From Nesterenkonia lutea (lineage in GTDB: Bacteria; Actinomycetota; Actinomycetes; Actinomycetales; Micrococcaceae), in assembly GCF_014873955.1 (NCBI RefSeq), contig NZ_JADBED010000001.1:1116001-1180000 (forward strand): 64,000 bases of DNA, written 5' to 3'. Every line of letters starts with the position of its first letter. Position 1 is the stretch's first letter. This document shows, one piece after another, positions 16,977 to 27,775 of the stretch. A model generated the notes under the pieces. The model did no database searches. It worked only from the letters and a program-made list of their open reading frames with translations, and had not been told where the DNA came from. Made by a program: the position numbers and the translations under genes.

Positions 16977-19892
16977 TCACTCGGGCCGTGCGATCTCTTC
17001 GGCCTTGACCCCGACGCCGAGCATGACGGGCTCGCTGGCGGGGGCCTTCGGCTGAGCCTTCTCGCTCGGCTTCTCCGCCGCCGCGGAGGAGAAGGACGTG
17101 CTCGTCGGCTTCTCGGGGGCCGCGATCTGCTGGACCTCTCCTGACGCGCCCTGGACAGACCCCGCCGCACGACGACGGCGCCTGGCGGGCTTCGCCGGAG
17201 TGCGTGGCTCGCGGGAGTCCAGCGCCTGACCCAGGGTGTCCAGAGACACCTGCTTGGCCTCGGCAGCCTCGGCCTTCGGCTGGGCGTCGGCTGCCTCGTT
17301 CTTCTCAGCGCGAGGCAGCGGCACCTCTTCGCCACCGATCCTCAGCACTTCTGCCGTGGAGTGCTCGCCGGTCGCCTGGCCGGTGCCGCCTGCGGGCTGG
17401 CTGGCGCTGCGTCGACCCCTGCGTGACCCGCGGGACTGCTGCGGCGCGCTCTCGGCGGGGGAACTCTGTTCCTCCTCCTCGGCGTGCTTGCTCGCTGTGG
17501 CGGCGGCGACCTGGGCCAGAGCCTGTCGCGCCTTCTCCTGCTTCTCCTTCTCCTGCGGGTCCACCTCGGGGGTCGACTGCTGGGAGTCGGGCTCGTCGTC
17601 ACGACGGCTTCTGCCCTTACGCCGCTTCTTGGCGGGCTTGGAGTTCTGCTGCTCACCGTGGGAGGTGTAGGCGCCGCGGTGCTCCACGGGCTCTGACTGG
17701 GTGACCACCCCGCGACCGGCGCAGTGCTGGCAGTCCTCAGAGAAGACCTCCAGCAGCCCTGTGCCCATCCGTTTGCGGGTCATCTGAACCAGGCCCAGCG
17801 AGGTGACCTCGGCGACCTGATGCTTCGTCCGGTCACGTCCCAGGCACTCGACCATGCGACGCAGCACCAGGTCACGGTTGGCCTCGAGGACCATGTCGAT
17901 GAAGTCGATCACGATGATGCCGCCGATGTCGCGCAGCCGCAGCTGGCGGACGAGCTCCTCAGCCGCCTCGAGGTTGTTCTTCGTGACGGTCTCTTCGAGG
18001 TTGCCGCCGGAGCCGGTGAACTTGCCGGTGTTGACGTCCACCACTGTCATCGCCTCGGTGCGGTCGAAGACCAGCGAACCGCCGGAGGGGAGATTCACCT
18101 TCCGCTCGAGCGCCTTGTTCAGCTGCTCGTCGATGCGGTGCTCGGCGAAGATGTCATCGGAGTTGTGCTCTTCGGGCAGCCACTGCTTCAGCCTGTCGAG
18201 CAGGTGGGGAGCCACGTAGGTCACATACGCCTCGATGTTGTCCCAGGTCTCCTCCCCCTGAACCTCCATGGAGGAGAAGTCCTCATTGAAGACGTCCCGG
18301 ACCACCTTGATGGTCAGATCGGGCTCGGCGTAGAACAGCTCGGGTGCGAGCACCTTCTTGTCCCCGGTCTGGCTCTGGATCTGCTCCCAGAGCGCCCGCA
18401 GACGGTTGATGTCATTGGTGAGCTCCTCCTCGGAAGCGCCTTCGGCCGCGGTGCGCACGATGACCCCGGCGTTGTCGGGCATGTGGTCCTTGAGGACCTT
18501 CTTCAGCCGCGCGCGCTCGGTGTCGGGAAGCTTGCGGGAGATCCCGGTCATGGAGCCGCCCGGCACGAACACCAGGTAGCGGCCCGGAAGCGAGATCTGG
18601 CTCGTCAGTCGGGCACCCTTGTGTCCGACCGGGTCCTTGGTGACCTGGACCAGGACGGAGTCCCCGGACTTCAGCGCATTCTCGATCTTGCGGGGGCCCC
18701 CGCCCAGGCGGGAGGCGGCCCAGTCGACTTCGCCGGCGTAGAGCACAGCGTTGCGCCCGCGTCCGATGTCGACGAACGCGGCCTCCATGGAGGGCAGCAC
18801 GTTCTGGACCTTGCCCAGGTATACGTTGCCGATCAGTGAATCCTGCGTGGTGTGCGAGACATAGTGCTCGGCGAGCACCCCGTCTTCGAGCACACCGATC
18901 TGGATCCGCTCCCCGCGCTGGCGCACGATCATCTTGCGGTCCACTGATTCCCGGCGCGCGAGGAACTCCGCCTCGGTGATCACCTGACGGCGCCGACCGG
19001 TGTCGCGGGAGGACCTGCGGCGCTGCCGCTTGGCCTCCAGCCGGGTCGAGCCCTTGAGCCCGGTGACCTTGTTCGACGCCGGAGCTTCGGCGGCCTCGCG
19101 GGGCGCGCGCACCCGGGTGACGGTGTGCGCATCGTCCTCGTTGGACTCGACTTCCAGGTCTGCGGACCCGCGGCGACGACGACGACGCTTGCGTATCACC
19201 GGCCCCTCGTCATCGCTGGCGCTGGACTCGCGGTCATCGGCGTCATGGGGCTCGCCGGCGTCGCCCGAGGCGTCGGCCTGCTTGGAGCTCTTGGAGGCGG
19301 ACCCGCGGCGGGAGCCCTCCTCGCCGGAGTTCTGCTCGGTCGTCCGCGCAGAGGACTGCCCGGTGTTCTCCTCGGCCGAATCACTGTCGGACTCGGTGGA
19401 ATCGGAGTCGGAGCCGCGGTTCTTGTTCCGTCCGCCGCGGCGACGCTTGCGGCGGGACCGGCGACCCGATCCGTCTTCATCCTCGGTGTCGCTGCCCTGC
19501 GGGTCCCGGTCCTGCGAGTCACGGTCCTCAGGGTCGCGGTTCTCAGGGTCGCGGTTCTGGCGGTCACGGTCCTCAGAGTCGCGGTTCTGCGAGCCGCTCC
19601 TGCGGGCGTCGTCCTGAGCCTCGTCAGCGGAGTCGCGGTTCGCGGAGTCTGATCGTGACTCAGCATCCTTGCCGGCGCGGCGACTCGTCCTGGGCTGTGC
19701 CGTGGCCAGATCAGGTGCCTGGAACAAGACGTTGATCGGGTCGGCCACCGGGGCATCCGGAGACTTCGAGGATTCCGGCGCGGGCTCTGATGAGGACTCG
19801 GGTCCGCTCTTCGGCGCTGGAGGAGGGCTGAAGGGGTTGAAGATGTCGTTGTTGCCCGCTGTGTCATCTGCGGGGGTCTCGGTGTGGGCCAT
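16977..19892 (-). CDS. rne: ribonuclease E/G family endoribonuclease
   Basis: Main endoribonuclease of mRNA decay and rRNA/tRNA processing. About 971 residues from the ATG at 19892 ([16 protein letters not shown]), with AGGAG 10 nt upstream; a GTG at 19919 is the alternative. As in other actinobacteria, the catalytic core is central and flanked by long disordered arms. The S1 region ([23 protein letters not shown]) starts near residue 360; the catalytic Asp-rich DNase I-like part includes VVDVNTGKF and IVIDFIDM; the Zn-link is DCQHCAGRG. The N-terminal arm is Arg/Asp/Ser-rich with a 5-residue repeat; the C-terminal arm has basic patches ([17 protein letters not shown]) suited to RNA or partner binding. 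Confidence 0.95.
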   Translation of the reverse strand: MAHTETPADDTAGNNDIFNPFSPPPAPKSGPESSSEPAPESSKSPDAPVADPINVLFQAPDLATAQPRTSRRAGKDAESRSDSANRDSADEAQDDARRSGSQNRDSEDRDRQNRDPENRDPEDRDSQDRDPQGSDTEDEDGSGRRSRRKRRRGGRNKNRGSDSDSTESDSDSAEENTGQSSARTTEQNSGEEGSRRGSASKSSKQADASGDAGEPHDADDRESSASDDEGPVIRKRRRRRRGSADLEVESNEDDAHTVTRVRAPREAAEAPASNKVTGLKGSTRLEAKRQRRRSSRDTGRRRQVITEAEFLARRESVDRKMIVRQRGERIQIGVLEDGVLAEHYVSHTTQDSLIGNVYLGKVQNVLPSMEAAFVDIGRGRNAVLYAGEVDWAASRLGGGPRKIENALKSGDSVLVQVTKDPVGHKGARLTSQISLPGRYLVFVPGGSMTGISRKLPDTERARLKKVLKDHMPDNAGVIVRTAAEGASEEELTNDINRLRALWEQIQSQTGDKKVLAPELFYAEPDLTIKVVRDVFNEDFSSMEVQGEETWDNIEAYVTYVAPHLLDRLKQWLPEEHNSDDIFAEHRIDEQLNKALERKVNLPSGGSLVFDRTEAMTVVDVNTGKFTGSGGNLEETVTKNNLEAAEELVRQLRLRDIGGIIVIDFIDMVLEANRDLVLRRMVECLGRDRTKHQVAEVTSLGLVQMTRKRMGTGLLEVFSEDCQHCAGRGVVTQSEPVEHRGAYTSHGEQQNSKPAKKRRKGRSRRDDEPDSQQSTPEVDPQEKEKQEKARQALAQVAAATASKHAEEEEQSSPAESAPQQSRGSRRGRRSASQPAGGTGQATGEHSTAEVLRIGGEEVPLPRAEKNEAADAQPKAEAAEAKQVSLDTLGQALDSREPRTPAKPARRRRRAAGSVQGASGEVQQIAAPEKPTSTSFSSAAAEKPSEKAQPKAPASEPVMLGVGVKAEEIARPE
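19501..19590. repeat. six-unit 15-bp repeat in the rne N-terminal arm
   Basis: Six consecutive 15-bp units of the form GGGTCGCGGTTCTCA with 1-4 differences each (19501 to 19590). They encode the pentapeptide repeat xRDPE/xRDSQ in the disordered N-terminal arm of RNase E. A charged, in-frame repeat of this sort is prone to length change. Confidence 0.8.
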
Positions 19893-20277
19893 TATGGAAT
19901 TGCTCCTGACCGCTCCCACGGTGCCACACTCACCGCGTCCGCGGCTCTGCTTAGGTGGATCCAGCCGGTCGCGTTGCCCCTGGTTCTCACGACGGGTGCG
20001 ACCTGCTCAGTCCACGTATTTATGTTGTCTCAAACCTATGTTCTAGCTCCACTGGCGTTCCGGGCGCTGCTCCTGATGATTTGCGGAGCGCGCTCTGCGC
20101 GGCCTTCCAGCGGCTACGCACCACTCCTGAGCATCTGCTGTGAGTTCTGATACACAGCGACAATTCGATGATCCCGGGGCGGTGGCGTGCAAGCCTTCTC
20201 GGTCTGCGGGTGTGGTCCGCTCGCCGATGCCATTCAGTATCGCATACCCCTTCAGCATTCCTGCGTAGAATCCCCGC
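19893..20277. other. divergent intergenic region between rne and the VKOR gene
   Basis: 385 bp without a supported gene. An AT-rich patch at about 20017-20047, in otherwise GC-rich DNA, reads on the minus strand as TAGAAC-17 nt-TAAATA and is the best candidate for the rne promoter, implying a leader of roughly 120 nt. The right end carries a -10-like TAGAAT for the plus-strand gene. No structured RNA family was recognised. Confidence 0.4.
20266..20271 (+). promoter_or_regulatory. -10 element suggesting a leaderless VKOR mRNA
   Basis: TAGAAT ends 6 nt before the ATG at 20278, so transcription would begin at or next to the start codon. No ribosome-binding site is present. Leaderless mRNAs are common in actinobacteria. 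No clear -35 was found. Confidence 0.45.
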
Positions 20278-20889
20278 ATGGCCGTTCACCCCGCAGATCA
20301 GCGCACCCAGCCCCGCATCGCTTCACCTCGAGGCGTCGGGGTGTGGCTGCTGCTGACCGCGGCGGTCGGCGCGGTGGCCAGCATGCTGCTGATGCGCGAA
20401 CGCATCGAGCTCTGGCGCGACACCGACTACACCACGGCATGTGACATCAATCCCTGGGTCTCCTGCGGTCTGGTGATGGACTCCTGGCAGGCCTCCACCT
20501 TCGGCTTTCCGAACATCTTCCTCGGGGTGGTGGGCTTCCCGCTGGCCATGCTCGTGGCGGTGACCATCCTGGGACGGGTGCAGCTGCCCCGCTGGTACTG
20601 GTTGGGACTTCAGGCGGGAGTGACCTTCGCCCTGGCGTTCTGCATCTGGCTGTGGTCCCAGGCCGTGTACTCCATCGGGGTCCTGTGCCCGTACTGCATG
20701 GTCGTGTGGGCCGCCGTGATTCCGATGTTCGTCGTCGTCACCGCCGGCAACATCGCCAACGGCGCGATTCCTGCAGGTCCGGGCCTGCGGAGGATCTCTG
20801 CCGACTGGTGGTGGGTCATCATCGTGCTGATCTATCTGGTGGTGGCAGCCAGCATCATCGTGGCGTTCCCGAACGCCTTCATCGGCTGA
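20278..20889 (+). CDS. vitamin K epoxide reductase family protein
   Basis: Membrane thiol-oxidising enzyme of 203 residues that passes electrons from a DsbA-like partner to quinone, as expected for disulfide-bond formation in actinobacteria. Five hydrophobic segments are visible. The loop Cys pair is in ACDINPWVSCGLVMDS after TM1, and the active-site CxxC is CPYC in the VLCPYCMVVWAAV helix; the Ser preceding TFGFPN fits the family. There is no fused thioredoxin domain, so it must work with a separate partner not in this window. The ATG at 20278 is probably used on a leaderless mRNA. Confidence 0.9.
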   Translation: MAVHPADQRTQPRIASPRGVGVWLLLTAAVGAVASMLLMRERIELWRDTDYTTACDINPWVSCGLVMDSWQASTFGFPNIFLGVVGFPLAMLVAVTILGRVQLPRWYWLGLQAGVTFALAFCIWLWSQAVYSIGVLCPYCMVVWAAVIPMFVVVTAGNIANGAIPAGPGLRRISADWWWVIIVLIYLVVAASIIVAFPNAFIG

Positions 20890-20975
20890 GGACCGCCCGC
20901 GCGGCCCTGGGATATCGTGGAATCAGGCAAGCAAACCCCGCTTCACCTGAGACCTGCTGATATGGAGGGCTGACT

Positions 20976-22085
20976 ATGTCCCAGACCGTGAACGCCGTCG
21001 TCGTCAAAGAGAAGAACGGCCCTGCCGTTCTCGAGCAGATCATCGTGCCGGATCCCGGCGTCGGCGAGGTCGTCGTCGATGTGCTGACCTGTGGCGTGTG
21101 CCAGACGGACCAGCACTACCAGCAGGGCGAGGTGGGCGACAACTTCCCCTATCTTCTGGGCCATGAGGCCACTGGTCGCGTCTCGCTGATCGGGGAGGGT
21201 GTCACCAGCGTCAAGGTCGGAGACACCGTCATCCTGAACTGGCGCGCCGTCTGCGGCGAATGCCGGGCGTGTCGCAAGGGCCAGCCGCAGTACTGCTTCG
21301 ACACCCACAATGCCGAGCAGAAGATGACGCTCACCGACGGCACCGAGCTCGAGGCGGCGCTGGGAATCGGCGCCTTCGCCGAGAAGACCCTGGTGGCGGC
21401 CGGACAGTGCACCGTCGTCCAGGACCTCCCCGCAGAGTCCAACGCCGCCGTCGGACTGCTGGGCTGCGGCATCATGGCCGGCATCGGCGCTGCGATCAAT
21501 ACCGGTGAGGTCAAGCGCGGCGAGTCCGTCGCGGTCATCGGCGTCGGAGGTGTCGGCACCGCCGCCGTGCTCGGCGCGAAGCTGGCCGGCGCGACCACCA
21601 TCATCGCGGTGGACCTGGATGAGCGGAAGCTCGCCAAGGCCGCAGAGCTGGGCGCAACCCACACGGTGAACCCCGGCGAGGCCGATGTCGTGGAACGCAT
21701 CCGTGAACTCACCGGCGGCTTCGGTGCCGACCTGGTGATCGACGCAGTGGGTCGCCCCGAGACCTATCGGCAGGCCTTCTACGCGCGGGACCTCGCGGGT
21801 CGAGTGGTCCTGGTGGGTGTGCCCGATCCCTCGCACACCCTCGAGCTGCCCCTGGCCGATGTGTTCGGACGCGGCGGATCGCTGAAGTCCTCGTGGTACG
21901 GCGACTGCCTGCCCTCGCGGGACTTCCCGATGCTGGTCAGCCACTACCGCAGCGGAAATCTCGACCTGGACGCGTTCGTCACCGAACGTGTGGCACTGGA
22001 CCAGGTCCAGGAGGCGTTCGAGACCATGAACCGCGGCGAAGTGCTGCGCTCCGTGGTCGAGCTTCAGTCCCCCACGACGAATTGA
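20976..22085 (+). CDS. mscR: S-(hydroxymethyl)mycothiol dehydrogenase
   Basis: Class III-type Zn alcohol dehydrogenase of 369 residues that oxidises the formaldehyde-mycothiol adduct (and can reduce S-nitrosomycothiol) in the cytoplasm. Catalytic zinc ligands are in [10 protein letters not shown] and GHEATGRV; the structural zinc lobe is [15 protein letters not shown]; the Rossmann motif is [24 protein letters not shown] precedes the ATG. The partner MBL hydrolase starts 6 bp downstream, the usual actinobacterial arrangement. The gene implies that the host makes mycothiol. Confidence 0.93.
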   Translation: MSQTVNAVVVKEKNGPAVLEQIIVPDPGVGEVVVDVLTCGVCQTDQHYQQGEVGDNFPYLLGHEATGRVSLIGEGVTSVKVGDTVILNWRAVCGECRACRKGQPQYCFDTHNAEQKMTLTDGTELEAALGIGAFAEKTLVAAGQCTVVQDLPAESNAAVGLLGCGIMAGIGAAINTGEVKRGESVAVIGVGGVGTAAVLGAKLAGATTIIAVDLDERKLAKAAELGATHTVNPGEADVVERIRELTGGFGADLVIDAVGRPETYRQAFYARDLAGRVVLVGVPDPSHTLELPLADVFGRGGSLKSSWYGDCLPSRDFPMLVSHYRSGNLDLDAFVTERVALDQVQEAFETMNRGEVLRSVVELQSPTTN

Positions 22086-22091
22086 GGACCC

Positions 22092-22748
22092 ATGAGCACC
22101 AGCTTTGAGAACCTTGTCACCTCCGGAACGTTCTCCCTCGACGGCGGCACCTGGGAGGTGGACAACAACGTCTGGATCATCGGTGACGAGAACGAGGTCA
22201 TCGTGATCGACCCCGCCCATGACACCGACGCGGTGGTGGGCGCCGTGGGCGAACGAGCCGTCAGCGCCATCCTGCTCACCCATGGACATGATGATCACAT
22301 CAGCCAGGCGCTTGAGGTGCAGAAGCGGATCGGTGGACGGATCCACCTGAACCCTGAGGATCACATGCTCTGGGACGCGGTCCATGAGGGCACTGTTCCG
22401 GATGTGGAGGTCAGCGACGGCGACGTCTTCACAGTGGGCGACGTGCAGCTGATCGCGATCCATACTCCCGGGCACTCCCCCGGCTCCACGTGCTTCTACG
22501 CGTCCTCCCTCGCGGGGCCCGACGGCGCGGTCCAGCCGGTGCTGTTCTCCGGGGACACGCTCTTCTCCGGTGGTCCAGGAGCGACGGGACGATCCTTCTC
22601 GAGCTTTGAGACGATCATCGAATCGATCAGGACGCGGTTGTTCCAGGAGCTTCCCACGGAGACCCTGGTGAACACCGGGCACGGCCCATCGACCACGATC
22701 GGCGCGGAGGCGCCCCACCTGCAGGAGTGGATCGACCGCGGAGAATGA
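22092..22748 (+). CDS. MBL-fold metallo-hydrolase linked to mscR
   Basis: Metallo-beta-lactamase-fold protein of 218 residues with the metal-binding motif THGHDDH near residue 72, a further His in HTPGHSPGS, Asp in FSGDTLFSGG and a C-terminal His in NTGHGPST. These are the glyoxalase II-type ligands. Located 6 bp after mscR with GAGG before the ATG, it most likely hydrolyses the S-formylmycothiol produced by MscR, releasing formate and mycothiol. The specific substrate is inferred from gene order. Confidence 0.85.
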   Translation: MSTSFENLVTSGTFSLDGGTWEVDNNVWIIGDENEVIVIDPAHDTDAVVGAVGERAVSAILLTHGHDDHISQALEVQKRIGGRIHLNPEDHMLWDAVHEGTVPDVEVSDGDVFTVGDVQLIAIHTPGHSPGSTCFYASSLAGPDGAVQPVLFSGDTLFSGGPGATGRSFSSFETIIESIRTRLFQELPTETLVNTGHGPSTTIGAEAPHLQEWIDRGE

Positions 22749-22766
22749 TCAGCGGCAAGTGAGCAG

Positions 22767-23546
22767 TCAGCCGCGCGGGGCAGTGACGCTGGGAGCGATC
22801 GGCGAAGGTTCGCCGATCTCTTCCAGCGTCCAATGTCGGCGGTAGACATCGAGCACGGCCTCTTCGACCTGGTCCACCGTGACCTCGACGCCGAGCTCGC
22901 TCGCCGAACCCGCGGTCAGCGGATCCCAGGCAAGCCCGAGCGCCGCGTACGCCTCGGAGAGCACCCGACGAATCGAGGCTCCGTCCTCCACGATGATCGA
23001 GGAGGAGAACAGCCATCCGGAGCCGATCACGCGCTGTGCGGTGCCGATGAGCTTGATCCGTCGATCGGGGTCCGTCAGTGAGATGCCGTGCACCGAGTGC
23101 GCGCCCGGGCAGTACTCCCCCGGGATCGCCCCCAGTCGCGCAGCGATGCCCACCTCCTGCAGCGCGTCCCGCAGAAGCTCCCCGAAGGCCGTGAAGCGCG
23201 CCTGGGACTCACGGATCGGGTCGGCGTCCGGTTCGATGTGGTCGACGACCAGGGATCCCCGGTGATAGGCCGCCGCGCGACCCCCGGCGCGGCGCACCAG
23301 CGGGGTGAACCCCGAGCGGCGGCACGCCTCCGCCGCGTCGTCGAACCCTTCCAGCCGCTGGTCGCGCTGGCCGAACGCCACAGTGGGTTCAGGACGATAG
23401 AGCCTGAGCAGCGGCGATGTCCCTGCGGATTCTGAGCCGGTCCGGGCCCGGGTCCGCTGCAACAGCGCAACGGCCAGCTCCAGATCCGCCTGAGCACCAC
23501 CGCTGGTGGGCTGCCGGTAGACCTGGAGCCGGCCCGTGTACGTCAT
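22767..23546 (-). CDS. lipoate-protein ligase A family protein
   Basis: Protein of 259 residues of the biotin/lipoate ligase superfamily. The substrate-binding loop RRAGGRAAAYHRGSLVVD replaces the canonical RRxTGGGAVYHD, and the catalytic Lys region KLIGTAQRVI corresponds to KVAGSAQR. The RLYRPEPTVAFGQRD N-terminal motif is typical. It may attach lipoate or a related acyl group to a carrier protein, or be an octanoyl/lipoyl-transfer paralogue; the altered loop makes a plain LplA assignment unsafe. It converges with the MBL gene, 18 bp apart. Confidence 0.75.
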   Translation of the reverse strand: MTYTGRLQVYRQPTSGGAQADLELAVALLQRTRARTGSESAGTSPLLRLYRPEPTVAFGQRDQRLEGFDDAAEACRRSGFTPLVRRAGGRAAAYHRGSLVVDHIEPDADPIRESQARFTAFGELLRDALQEVGIAARLGAIPGEYCPGAHSVHGISLTDPDRRIKLIGTAQRVIGSGWLFSSSIIVEDGASIRRVLSEAYAALGLAWDPLTAGSASELGVEVTVDQVEEAVLDVYRRHWTLEEIGEPSPIAPSVTAPRG

Positions 23547-23565
23547 CTCTTCGTCTCTGCTCGAC

Positions 23566-24606
<1,041 letters not shown>

Positions 24607-24622
24607 TCAAGACCGCGGCGGA

Positions 24623-26833
24623 TCACAGCATGCAGGAGACGCAGCCGTCGACCTCGGTGCCTTCGAGCGCGAGCTGGCGCAGGCGGATGTAGTAGAGGGT
24701 CTTGATGCCCTTGCGCCATGCGTAGATCTGGGCCTTGTTGATGTCGCGGGTGCTGGCGGTGTCCTTGAAGAACAGCGTCAGTGACAGGCCCTGGTCCACG
24801 TGCTGGGTGGCAGCGGCGTAGGTGTCGATGATCTTCTCGTACCCGATCTCATAGGCATCCTGGTAGTACTCCAGGTTGTCGTTGGTGAGATAGGGCGCCG
24901 GGTAATAGACGCGCCCGAGCTTGCCCTCCTTGCGGATCTCGATCTTCGAAGCCACTGGGTGGATCGAGGAGGTCGAGTTGTTGATGTAGGAGATCGAACC
25001 GGTGGGCGGAACCGCCTGCAGGTTCTGGTTGTAGATGCCGTGGGCCATGACGGAGGCCTTGAGCTCCATCCAGTCGGCCTGGGTGGGGATGCTCACGTGG
25101 TCGAAGAGCTCGCGGACCTTCTCGGTCGACGGCGCCCACACCTGATCGGTGTACTTCTCGAAGAACTTGCCGGTGGCGTACTGCGAGTTCTCGAAGCCGT
25201 CGAAGCGCTCTCCGGTCTCGATCGAGAGCTTGTTCGAGGAGCGCAGCGCGTGGTACAGCACCGTGTAGAAGTAGATGTTGGTGAAGTCGATGCCCTCTTC
25301 GGAGCCGTAGTGGACCCGCTCCCGCGCCAGGTAGCCGTGCAGGTTCATCTGCCCCAGACCGATCGCGTGGGAACGCCGGTTGCCTTCAGCGATGGAGGGC
25401 ACCGAGTTGATGTAGGACATGTCTGAGACCGCGGTCAGCGTGCGGATCGCCGTCTCGATGGTCTGTCCGAAGTCCGGGGAGTCCATCGCCTTGGCGATGT
25501 TCATCGAGCCCAGGTTGCAGGAGATGTCCTTGCCGATCTCGGAGTAGCTCAGATCGTCGGCGTACTTGCTGGGCTCCGAGACCTGCAGGATCTCTGAGCA
25601 CAGGTTGGACATGGAGATCCGGCCGGCGATCGGGTTCGCGCGGTTGACCGTGTCTTCGAACATCACATACGGGTAGCCGGACTCGAACTGGATCTCGGCC
25701 AGGGTCTGGAAGAACTCGCGGGCGTTGATCTTGGTCTTGCGGATCCGCGCGTCGTCGACCATCTCGTGGTACTTCTCGGTCACCGAGATCTCGCTGAACG
25801 CCTTGCCGTAGACGCGCTCCACGTCATAGGGGCTGAACAGGTACATCGGTTCGTTCTTCTTGGCCAGCTCGAAGGTGATGTCGGGGACGACCACGCCCAG
25901 CGAGAGCGTCTTGATCCGGATCTTCTCGTCTGCGTTCTCCCGCTTGGTGTCGAGGAAGCGGAAGATGTCCGGGTGGTGAGCGTTGAGGTAGACCGCGCCG
26001 GCGCCCTGGCGTGCGCCGAGCTGGTTGGCGTAGGAGAAGGAGTCTTCCAGCAGCTTCATCACCGGGATGACCCCGGAGGACTGGTTCTGGATGTGCTTGA
26101 TCGGGGCGCCGTTCTCCCGGATGTTGGTCAGTGACAGCGCCACGCCTCCCCCGCGCTTGGAGAGCTGCAGGGAGGAGTTGATGGCACGCGCAATGGACTC
26201 CATGTTGTCCTCGATGCGCAGCAGGAAGCAGGAGACCAGCTCGCCGCGCTGCTTCTTCCCGGAGTTCAAGAAGGTCGGAGTGGCGGGCTGGAATCGCCCG
26301 GAGATCATCTCATCGACCATCCGGCACGCCAGCTGCTCGTCGCCGCGGGCCAGATGCAGCGCGACCATGGTGACACGGTCCTCGTAGCGCTCCAGGTAGC
26401 GGTCGCCGTCGAAGGTCTTCAGCGCGTAGGAGGTGTAGAACTTGAAGGCACCCAGGAAGGTGGGGAAGCGGAACTTCGCGGCATAGGCCCGATCGAAGAT
26501 GGACCGGATGAACTCCTGGGAATACTGCTCGAGGGTCTCTGGCTCGTAGTACTCGTTCTCGACCAGGTAGCCCAGCTTCTCCTCAAGATTGTGGAAGAAG
26601 ACGGTGTTGGTGTTCACGTGGTCCAAGAAGTACTGACGGGCCGCGAGCTGGTCCGCCTCGAACTGGATCTCGCCCTCGCTGCCGTAGAGGTTCAGCATGG
26701 CGTTGAGCTCGTGATAGCTCAGGCCCTGCCACTGGGCGGGCATCACTTTGGCCAGCGGAGCATCCCGGTGGTCCGTGCCGCGCGGAGCCTGTGCTGTGCT
26801 GGCGTCGTTCAGAGGCTTGACTGCTGTTTCCAA
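24623..26833 (-). CDS. nrdE: class Ib ribonucleotide reductase alpha subunit
   Basis: Catalytic subunit of 736 residues that reduces ribonucleoside diphosphates to deoxy forms. It starts at a TTG at 26833 with GGAAGAG close upstream, overlapping the 3' end of nrdI by 25 bp. Active-site Cys residues lie in [13 protein letters not shown] and [22 protein letters not shown], and the C-terminal redox pair is GCVSCML. The first 20 or so residues are an extension before the family core ([19 protein letters not shown]). No ATP-cone is present, as expected for class Ib. Confidence 0.97.
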   Translation of the reverse strand: METAVKPLNDASTAQAPRGTDHRDAPLAKVMPAQWQGLSYHELNAMLNLYGSEGEIQFEADQLAARQYFLDHVNTNTVFFHNLEEKLGYLVENEYYEPETLEQYSQEFIRSIFDRAYAAKFRFPTFLGAFKFYTSYALKTFDGDRYLERYEDRVTMVALHLARGDEQLACRMVDEMISGRFQPATPTFLNSGKKQRGELVSCFLLRIEDNMESIARAINSSLQLSKRGGGVALSLTNIRENGAPIKHIQNQSSGVIPVMKLLEDSFSYANQLGARQGAGAVYLNAHHPDIFRFLDTKRENADEKIRIKTLSLGVVVPDITFELAKKNEPMYLFSPYDVERVYGKAFSEISVTEKYHEMVDDARIRKTKINAREFFQTLAEIQFESGYPYVMFEDTVNRANPIAGRISMSNLCSEILQVSEPSKYADDLSYSEIGKDISCNLGSMNIAKAMDSPDFGQTIETAIRTLTAVSDMSYINSVPSIAEGNRRSHAIGLGQMNLHGYLARERVHYGSEEGIDFTNIYFYTVLYHALRSSNKLSIETGERFDGFENSQYATGKFFEKYTDQVWAPSTEKVRELFDHVSIPTQADWMELKASVMAHGIYNQNLQAVPPTGSISYINNSTSSIHPVASKIEIRKEGKLGRVYYPAPYLTNDNLEYYQDAYEIGYEKIIDTYAAATQHVDQGLSLTLFFKDTASTRDINKAQIYAWRKGIKTLYYIRLRQLALEGTEVDGCVSCML

Positions 26834-27237
26834 AACTCTTCCAATCCCTTGTTCACCGTGGAGACGTCTTCGCGTGTGCCCATCAGTTCAAATCTGTACA
26901 GATGAGGGACCCCGCACTTGGCGGCGACGATGTCCCCGGCGATGCAGTAACTCTCATGAAAATTCGTGTTTCCGGCGCCGATCACGCCGCGCAGCAGGTT
27001 CCTGTTGGTCTCGACGTTGAGGAACTTGATGACCTGTTTGGGAACCGAACCCGCTCCCGCATCTGCCCCATAGGACGGCAGGACCAGAACGAAGGGCTCC
27101 TCCGCGGACAGGGTCTCGTCCTTGGTGCGCAGCGGAAGTCTCGCGACCTCCCAGCCGGAGCCCTTCAGCTTCTCCACGAATCGGTGGGTGTTGTTCGACA
27201 CCGAGGAGAAGTAGATCAGCTTGGCTGAGGTGTTCAC
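26809..27237 (-). CDS. nrdI: flavodoxin-like NrdI
   Basis: Flavodoxin-like FMN protein of 142 residues that supplies the oxidant for assembling the Mn-tyrosyl cofactor of NrdF. It starts at a GTG at 27237 ([24 protein letters not shown]); the phosphate-binding loop [11 protein letters not shown] and the flavin-contacting [16 protein letters not shown] and [15 protein letters not shown] segments are complete. It lies between nrdH (8 bp upstream) and nrdE, which it overlaps. Confidence 0.96.
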   Translation of the reverse strand: MNTSAKLIYFSSVSNNTHRFVEKLKGSGWEVARLPLRTKDETLSAEEPFVLVLPSYGADAGAGSVPKQVIKFLNVETNRNLLRGVIGAGNTNFHESYCIAGDIVAAKCGVPHLYRFELMGTREDVSTVNKGLEEFWKQQSSL

Positions 27238-27244
27238 GGCTGCA

Positions 27245-27496
27245 TCAGGCGACCGAGCTGATCGCAGCGTGCCGGCCGGCCAGCTCGGAGATCTTGTCGG
27301 GGCGGAAGCCGGACCAGTGGTCGGCCTCGGTGATCACCACGGGAGCCTGCATGTATCCGAGCGCCCGAAGCCGCTCGAGCGCCTCGGCGTCCTGGGTGAT
27401 GTCGACGGTCTCATAGGTCACGCCGTTCTTGTCCAGGGCGCGATACGTCGCGTTGCACTGGACGCAGGCGGGCTTGGTGTAGACAGTGACAGACAT
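27245..27496 (-). CDS. nrdH: glutaredoxin-like NrdH redoxin
   Basis: Small redoxin of 83 residues that reduces NrdE, taking electrons from thioredoxin reductase. The active site is CVQC at residues 11-14, within [18 protein letters not shown]; the C-terminal [12 protein letters not shown] block is the conserved NrdH signature. GGGAG precedes the ATG. It is first in nrdHIEF, about 45 bp downstream of a tandem NrdR-box pair. Confidence 0.97.
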   Translation of the reverse strand: MSVTVYTKPACVQCNATYRALDKNGVTYETVDITQDAEALERLRALGYMQAPVVITEADHWSGFRPDKISELAGRHAAISSVA

Positions 27497-27538
27497 GTGG
27501 CTCCCCGATGTTTTCCGTGGTGTTCTAACGATGCTCCA

Positions 27539-27586
27539 ATACTACATCTTGGGTCGGGAGATATCACTGGCCACTAGATGCTGTAC
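27539..27586 (-). promoter_or_regulatory. tandem NrdR-box pair upstream of nrdHIEF
   Basis: Two 16-bp sites, ATACTACATCTTGGGT (27539-27554) and CCACTAGATGCTGTAC (27571-27586), fit the NrdR consensus acaCwAtATaTwGtgt. The first matches all core positions; the second has one core mismatch. Their starts are 32 bp apart, about three helical turns, the spacing known for functional NrdR pairs. They lie 43-90 bp before nrdH, where the ATP/dATP-responsive repressor would act. Confidence 0.75.
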
Positions 27587-27614
27587 TCACACCCGTGTAG
27601 TTCTCCACCGGCGG

Positions 27615-27695
27615 TCCACAGGACCTGTGGATCATGACTTCGTTGATATGGCGCGGAACCAGCCGGGTGCGCCCGCTCTCCTCCACAGCTGTGGA
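27615..27695. other. two inverted pairs of TCCACA between glpK and nrdH
   Basis: TCCACAGgacCTGTGGA (27615-27631) and the perfect palindrome CTCCACAGCTGTGGAG (27681-27696) each carry TCCACA on both strands. Each can form a short hairpin downstream of glpK and may serve as its terminator. TCCACA is also the core of the DnaA box; the best full match is TGATCCACA on the minus strand (27634-27626). Confidence 0.45.
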
Positions 27696-27775
27696 GCCCC
27701 GTACTCCCGAGGAGAAGTTTCTCGGCCGCCCGCGTGTCTCGGCGTGTCTCGACACGAATGCCGCAGATGTTGAGG

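Noticed and set aside
16472..17335. 287-residue extended version of L21
   Set aside because: L21 is about 102 residues and begins at [10 protein letters not shown]; the extension overlaps rne and has no family match.
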